DNA from: Leptodactylus fallax
Taxonomy: Eukaryota; Chordata; Amphibia; Anura; Leptodactylidae
Direction: 5' to 3'
Length of the DNA: 64,000 bases
NCBI GenBank assembly: GCA_947044405.1
Contig: CAMRHE010000355.1
Location: 682,001 to 746,000, forward strand
The notes under the pieces were generated by a model that searched no databases, had not been told where the DNA came from, and saw nothing but the letters and a program-made list of their open reading frames with translations. Of this stretch, positions 58,890-64,000 are shown piece after piece. Each line of letters opens with the position of its first letter. Position 1 is the stretch's first letter. The position numbers were made by a program, and so were the translations under genes.

Positions 58890-60049
58890 ACCTTTGGCAC
58901 CCTGCGCACCACTTTTCTTTATGCCATCGACCCCATCAGATTTATCATTTATTTATTTTCTGGTATAGATGATGCCAGAAATTTTTGCTTCGGTGAACGG
59001 GCCTCGTACAAAGCTCCTAATGTATGATAAGGTGTGCCCCTTGTCATAGAGTAGATGAAAACAGGCAGGGATTATCAAGACCAGCGTGGAAAACACTGAA
59101 CACATTGATAAATGAGCCGGACTGTGTGTCTAACTAGCCTAATAGTACAATATATCTGATATACAATAATGCCTTATTCTCCTTATTAATAGTAGGAGAA
59201 TGTGAGCATGTATTATTCCTGCTTAGGTTAATTATTTGAGTTCATTTACATTGTTTTATTCATTTTAACCAAGTACATATTGGTGCCGACACTGGTATTT
59301 TTCAGTTTCACTTTGGAAGAATATATGCATGTAATCAGTTAAAACATGAAGTAATTAGCGCTGCCATGGTTACCAATCCAATTCCTGTAAAACGCTGCTG
59401 TATTTGTGGTCTTGTATTTCTATATAATGAATTCTATAAATGATGTCGGATCACAAATTATATTTGGCATATTACCGTAATTTATGGTTTGTAGAACATG
59501 GTTTTGGAGGCCAGTGGATGGATCAATACGCAGATGAATTGTTCCAGATTTTTAGCCTTTGTTCTGCCTTAGTGTTTTTTATAGGAAACATTCCCTTGAT
59601 AAAGAGTTTGCTTACATAAGTTATTTTTCAATGCTAAAATTATAGACTATTACAGTTCATACCACCTATTATTGGCTTATTTTGCCCCAGAATTTTGCTA
59701 CAAAATTCTGGCACAAGTGTATTATTGCATCCCAAGGTTGCCCCTTTCAGAAATACCATATCCATTTCATAAATGAGGAACATTCACATAGGGTATAGTA
59801 TAGGGCTCCCATATTCCCACATTTTCTGCAGCAGTCTGGAGTAGAATCAGAGTACATGTAAGGCTGATGGTCAGGCGGGAAGTACCACCATAAAACCGTT
59901 TTTATCGATGCTTTCACATGGGAGCTGCAGTGGAAGAGGAAATGTATCATTTTGAAAGACTCAAGGCATTCCTTGTCTTAAAACAAAGTTTTCATTTCTC
60001 TTTCCCACATTCTAAATGAGTTGGTTTTGGTGAAGTGGTCTTTTAGTGA
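58890..60049. other. No gene seen
   Basis: About 1.15 kb without repeat signatures that I recognise. 59,330-59,420 has a cgctgccatggttaccaatc word (X-box-like half sites) in otherwise repeat-poor sequence. No exon is visible. Confidence 0.4.
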
Positions 60050-61560
60050 GTTATACGAGTGTTTCAAACCTTTTCCCCTAAACTTTGAAAATATTGAGGT
60101 TCGCCAATGTGTTTAGGTTGTTGTGTTGAGAGGTACAGTGCCTAACTTGGAGGTATTTAAAGAACTCACTAAAGTACCAAAGTGCATTAGGTAATTGTGT
60201 GAGTAGATATGAGAGGAGGTGTATGATGCTCCTGTTGCGCCAACTAGACAGGTTAAGGTTGGGGATTGTCAACTGGTATACTATCTTAGACATCTGCAAC
60301 ATTTTAAATGTTGGTAAACTTTCTAATCATGATATTTTAGAAGCCAGAAGTTAAGAGGTTTTGGACTGAATAGATGAAGTGGAATTGATGAAGAGAAATA
60401 AAATAAAATCTGTTATAAATTCTGATGAAATGGATTGAGGGTCAGGCCCAGGTGTTGGATCCCCTGGTTTTGCCAGTCAAAAGTGTATTTTGTTTTAAGA
60501 AAATGTAGTGCTTCATTAGGTAGATGAAATGGGAGTATCAAATACTCCAAAATCTCAGATCTATAATAAAAGACTCTATCAAAGGATTGGATGACGTATA
60601 ATGCTATGGGTTGGCTATTGGTATCCCATAAATATCTTAAGGCCCCATGCACATGACTGAGTGTGCTGCCAATGTGGGGCCGAGTTTGCAAAGGAATGCA
60701 TTAAGATGATACAACATAGTGACATCAGAGTGCATTCCATTGTCATTTCACATCTATGGGGGCTTCCGAGTCATTCTGTTCTGATGACTCGAGAAGGATA
60801 GGACCTGTTCTATAATCATCTGTGTCATCAGCGTGGAATGGATCGGAAGCCTCCATCAACATGAATGCATGACAGCGTGCACTCGGATGACACTCTAAGT
60901 GCATTCCACTGCAAACTCGGCTCTGCATCGAAAGCACACTTTGTTGTGTGCATGGGGCCTTATTCTCTGTCAACCTTCTCACCAGTGGACACATGGATAT
61001 GATAAATATAACAGGGGATAAAGGACATGGGTGCCAATCATGATAAAAAAAGAACTGTCTGAGAGAACATTATTGCACTCTCCTCATATTATCTTTGGCT
61101 TGGTGCCCACTTATCTACGTCCTCACCTATTAAACAGGATAGTATTGACGAGTCTGCATGCCAGTATTTTTGCATATATTTTAATATCTGAATTTAATAA
61201 AGACACGATCCTAACATTTTGGGGAGCTATATAGATTTTCTGGGCTTAGGCAGTGGCACGATCAGTACAAACTGATTTTCATGAAGGAGAGATCCAGTCT
61301 GAATTGTCTTTTGACAGAACTAAACCAAGAATAGTCCTAAGAGGGTATAGTGACTAGTTAGGCCATCTGGACCTCGGGATTTCCTAATAGTAAGAGAGGT
61401 GATTGTGTTAGTAACCTCTGGTACAGTGACTGGTCTGGTTAAAACGGACAGTTGATCCAGTGACAATTTAGGCATATTCATTTTGACCTGACTTCCTTAG
61501 TCTACCACTTGCTTACTACACTCCTTAATATTATGTAGCATTGGTTTTTCTAGTTGGTTG
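60050..61560 (-). pseudogene. Fossil L1-like reverse transcriptase
   Basis: Minus-strand conceptual translation from high to low coordinate gives TITSLTIRKSRGPDGLTSHY (61,365-61,425), a VPLPKPRKS word (~61,240-61,265), then SLLNSDIKIYAKILACRL-like sequence (~61,150-61,215). Below a MITE insertion follow QPIALYVIQSFDRVFYY (~60,590-60,640, where FDRV is the RT motif A region) and LGLTLNPFHQNL (~60,415-60,450). These match the order of L1/Tx1 RT motifs. Many stops and shifts make it very old, and it is distinct from the element at 21,696. Confidence 0.65.
60638..60962. mobile_element. MITE with aaggccccatgcaca ends, nested in the L1 fossil
   Basis: Left end taaggccccatgcacatgac; right end tgtgtgcatggggcctta. 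The subterminal parts are also complementary (gccgagtttgcaaaggaatg / cattccactgcaaactcggc), and the interior repeats cattcca/tggaatg words. It interrupts the fossil RT between its fingers and palm motifs. Confidence 0.75.
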
Positions 61561-63762
61561 TTGGTGACTTGCAGTAATAGGAAAACTCAATGTCAGTGAA
61601 GATTTACACCAGATTACAGTAGTACATGGTCATGTGCTTGTGCCAGATCGGTGGTTGAACAAAGTTGGTCAAAGTGAATGTGTGCTGCCCGTGCCTCCAG
61701 GCACTCATTCACTTTCTTCAGTGAGCCTGGGCCACAAAATGCGCAAGTAGAGGACTTGTCCTGAGTTTTACCCGGACCCCATACATGTGCCATTGATAAT
61801 ACACAAGTGTGCGTATGAGGCCATTACAAAATGTAATGGGTCAATGTGCTAGTCATTAAAAACACTGCTAACGCTTTGACAATGCACATGGTCGTATGCA
61901 TGGAGCCTTGGGAATCGCAGGGAGATAGAGATTAAATGAATCAATGAACATGCTACGACTCAGGTCAATTATTCCTTTAGCTCAGCCCCAAGAACAGCCC
62001 AGCAGCATGTAGAAGTAAGGATAACACCCCACTGTGTATTGATCCTGTGAGGATGCACTGTATCACAACTTCTATAGTAAAGAGGAAAACTGCAGTGCTA
62101 AGCCAAGTGTCTTGTGTGTCCTTTCTCCACTAGTGGAGCTCTAGGTGACTTGCAGGAGGTGGTGTCTCGGTGTTAAAACTGCAGTAGGAAGAGCGGTGGC
62201 GGCTACACGAGCACCATATTACAACTGTTCTGGTCCTAGTGGCTGCTCGCCCGGTGCCTATTAAAATGTGGTTTGGTTGGCAGGATTGTTGAGGATCACT
62301 GGAGATGATGATTCAGCAGAATGACCTAAAGGTGGCACTGCAGGCATAGTAAGGGCAACTTACCGTACTGAGTGCTGACATCATCATGAGTGCAGGTGTC
62401 CCAGCAGTGGAACTGAGGCTTGTGACGTACAGGCCTTTCCTACCTGTCAGCTGGAAGCTTAGCCTGCCAAAACTACTGTAATGCAGCAGTGCCAATAATT
62501 CATTACTCATTGGGTGCACCTGAACTGGTTCCATAGTCATATAGCGATGTCGCCAGAGGTTCCTGGGTAATGTGAGCTGCTGGAGATGTGTCCCTTTAAT
62601 CTGAGGCACCAGTTGGTGAAGGGAGAGTTGAAAGAGCACCTGAACATCTGTCCAGACAATCTCATCCACTATTCTGGTACAGTACAGCCACTTTTAAGTA
62701 GAAGCTGGCTATTGGCGATCAGCTGATACTGCTGCATCTGGCTATACATTTCCCCTGCTGTGGCTGTTCTCTGTCTGTTTTGGCTCAGAGTGTGGTTCAT
62801 TCTTACCAGTATTTCTGGACTACCGGGAGGTGATGGGTTGCATTTTGATTATACACTCCCTTTTCTGTAGATCACATGTCCTTCTGGGATTACTCCCTCT
62901 TTACTCCATGCTGTAACACCCAATGTGGGTTTGGTTGCAGCATCCCAAAACCATGCACGTAAATTATTCAAAGAGTACTGGGTAGCTTCACCTGCTCTCA
63001 GGAGATCTGCCAGCTCCAGAAGGTCTACCCTTTTTCCAGTTGCCTCCTAGTTGTTTCAGGGATTTGGCAAGTTTGATGTGATTACATACGTGATAGATAT
63101 ATAAACGTAAAAACCCTATGGAACACCTTTAGTGTATAAAATGGAGAAGATCTCACATACAATTGATATTTAAACTGTAAAATAAAAAGGAACAAAAACA
63201 AATAAACATTAAAATACTAAGATAAATATGGATTTTATTCTGCTTAAGAGACACACTATGGAACCTAAGATTAAAATAAAACAAAGCTGTGTGACATATT
63301 ACTGAGGATGGCCGAATGGATAAGCAGAATGCACATGAAAAATCTTGAATTACAAATTTATATCAAGTAAAATCTTTTTAAACCATTTTCTAGCTCATTT
63401 CAAGAACTCACATGTTTCTGATTGCTGTCACTCCAGTTATATTCCCATGCTCACCGACCCTCTTTGAAGGACCGCAAGTGTCAGCATAGAAAAGATTCTG
63501 TCACATCCTGACAACTCCCAGTGAGAATTTCCAATGTAGAAGCAGCGCCAATAGCTCTGTACTTGTATTTCACATCCCATCTGGGACACTGGTATCTGCA
63601 GTTCACATAAAATCCCAGTCTGATAATCCACAGCCTTATTATCAAGCTGTGTCACACTTCTGTTGTGCTTCTACTTTTTTTTTTTTTTTTTTTTTTAACT
63701 TCCACAACCTACTTTACTTTAGAGCTGATGTGCAGCTGTTCTTTATTGAAGGTAAACATGTA
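61561..63762. other. No gene seen; one short MITE-like block
   Basis: 61,773-61,910 has ends ggaccccatacatgtgccat and gtcgtatgcatggagcctt, resembling the MITE at 60,638. A minus-strand frame at 62,313-62,669 (118 codons) matches no family I know and has no supporting splice or start context. A T-run of about 21 lies at 63,677-63,697. Confidence 0.4.
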
Positions 63763-63986
63763 TTAGGCTGAGGCCCCCACATTGCGGAAACACAGCTTTT
63801 TTTGTTGCAGATTTTGCTGCATTTTTTTGAGCCAAATCCAAGAATGGCTACAAAAGGAATGGGAAATATATAGGAAGTTATTATACTTCTACCTGCTAAA
63901 TCCAGTCCTGGTTTTGGCTCAAAAAAATGCAGCAAAATCTGCAGCAAAAGAAGCTGTGTTTACGCAACGTGGGGCCATAGCCTTAA
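63763..63986. mobile_element. Foldback MITE (family A), most complete copy
   Basis: The left half, taggctgaggcccccacatt, ttttgttgcagattttgctg, ttttgagccaaatccaagaa, is almost the reverse complement of the right half, tggttttggctcaaaaaaat, gcagcaaaatctgcagcaaa, acgcaacgtggggccatagc. The centre is near 63,875 (ggaagttattatacttc). The whole 224 bp can fold into one hairpin. No transposase. Confidence 0.75.
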
Positions 63987-64000
63987 GTTGGGTTTGGTTG

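Noticed and set aside
62313..62669. 118-codon minus-strand open frame
   Set aside because: No similarity to any family I know, no plausible gene context, and of a length expected by chance in 64 kb.

Overview
This window looks like a repeat-dense intergenic or intronic stretch of a large amphibian genome, most likely a frog or toad. That is inferred from the repeat fauna: T2/Kolobok-type MITEs bounded by TTAAAGG and a TTAA target, an L1 element of the Tx1 kind, L2/CR1 and Rex1 LINEs, Tc1 transposons with long terminal repeats, hAT MITEs, and a Penelope-like element carrying hammerhead ribozymes. I can support no host protein-coding exon, tRNA or rRNA gene. Every reading frame with recognisable protein similarity belongs to a mobile element.

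Left third (1-21,700). Foldback MITE fragments and an internally repetitive repeat lead into a complete but dead Penelope-like element (4,200-10,898) flanked by a 9-bp duplication. It has an inverted copy of its terminal repeat upstream and a direct copy downstream, and each copy holds an intact-looking hammerhead ribozyme. Two later insertions sit inside its coding region, an L2 tail and a hAT MITE, each with a perfect 8-bp target duplication. Next come fragments of a TTAA-type frog repeat, a foldback element nested in a MITE, a TIR transposon hit by a solo LTR, a second copy of the hAT MITE, a T2 MITE, an L1 scrap and an L2 3' half.

Middle (21,696-45,316). A full-length, two-ORF Tx1/L1-like element (6.5 kb, 14-bp target duplication) is inserted in the A/T-rich tail of the L2 element. 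ORF1 keeps a coiled coil and RRM. ORF2 keeps endonuclease, reverse transcriptase and the C-terminal cysteine motif, with only a few lesions. A long quiet stretch with small MITEs follows. Then comes a 5.46-kb TTAA-bounded repeat with ~390-bp internal units and a ~1-kb palindrome split by a T2 MITE, and a second TTAA-bounded repeat split by a nearly intact Tc1 transposon (one homopolymer frameshift).

Right third (45,317-64,000). A dispersed repeat carries a textbook minus-strand hammerhead ribozyme next to a perfect 41-bp hairpin. Beyond it are a degraded Tc1, abutting T2 MITEs, a three-level nest (T2 MITE, hAT element, inverted MITE dimer), a second solo LTR of the same family in opposite orientation, a fossil hAT transposase, a truncated Tc1, a Rex1 LINE with an open 352-codon RT frame, an inverted pair of L2-tail modules, a fossil L1 RT and a final foldback MITE.

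The nesting gives a relative chronology. The TTAA repeats, the Penelope element and the fossil hAT and L1 copies are older. T2 and hAT MITEs, solo LTRs, the Tx1/L1 element and the 42.8-kb Tc1 are younger. All coordinates, duplications and pairings were read by eye, and family names rest on remembered motif similarity rather than a database search.
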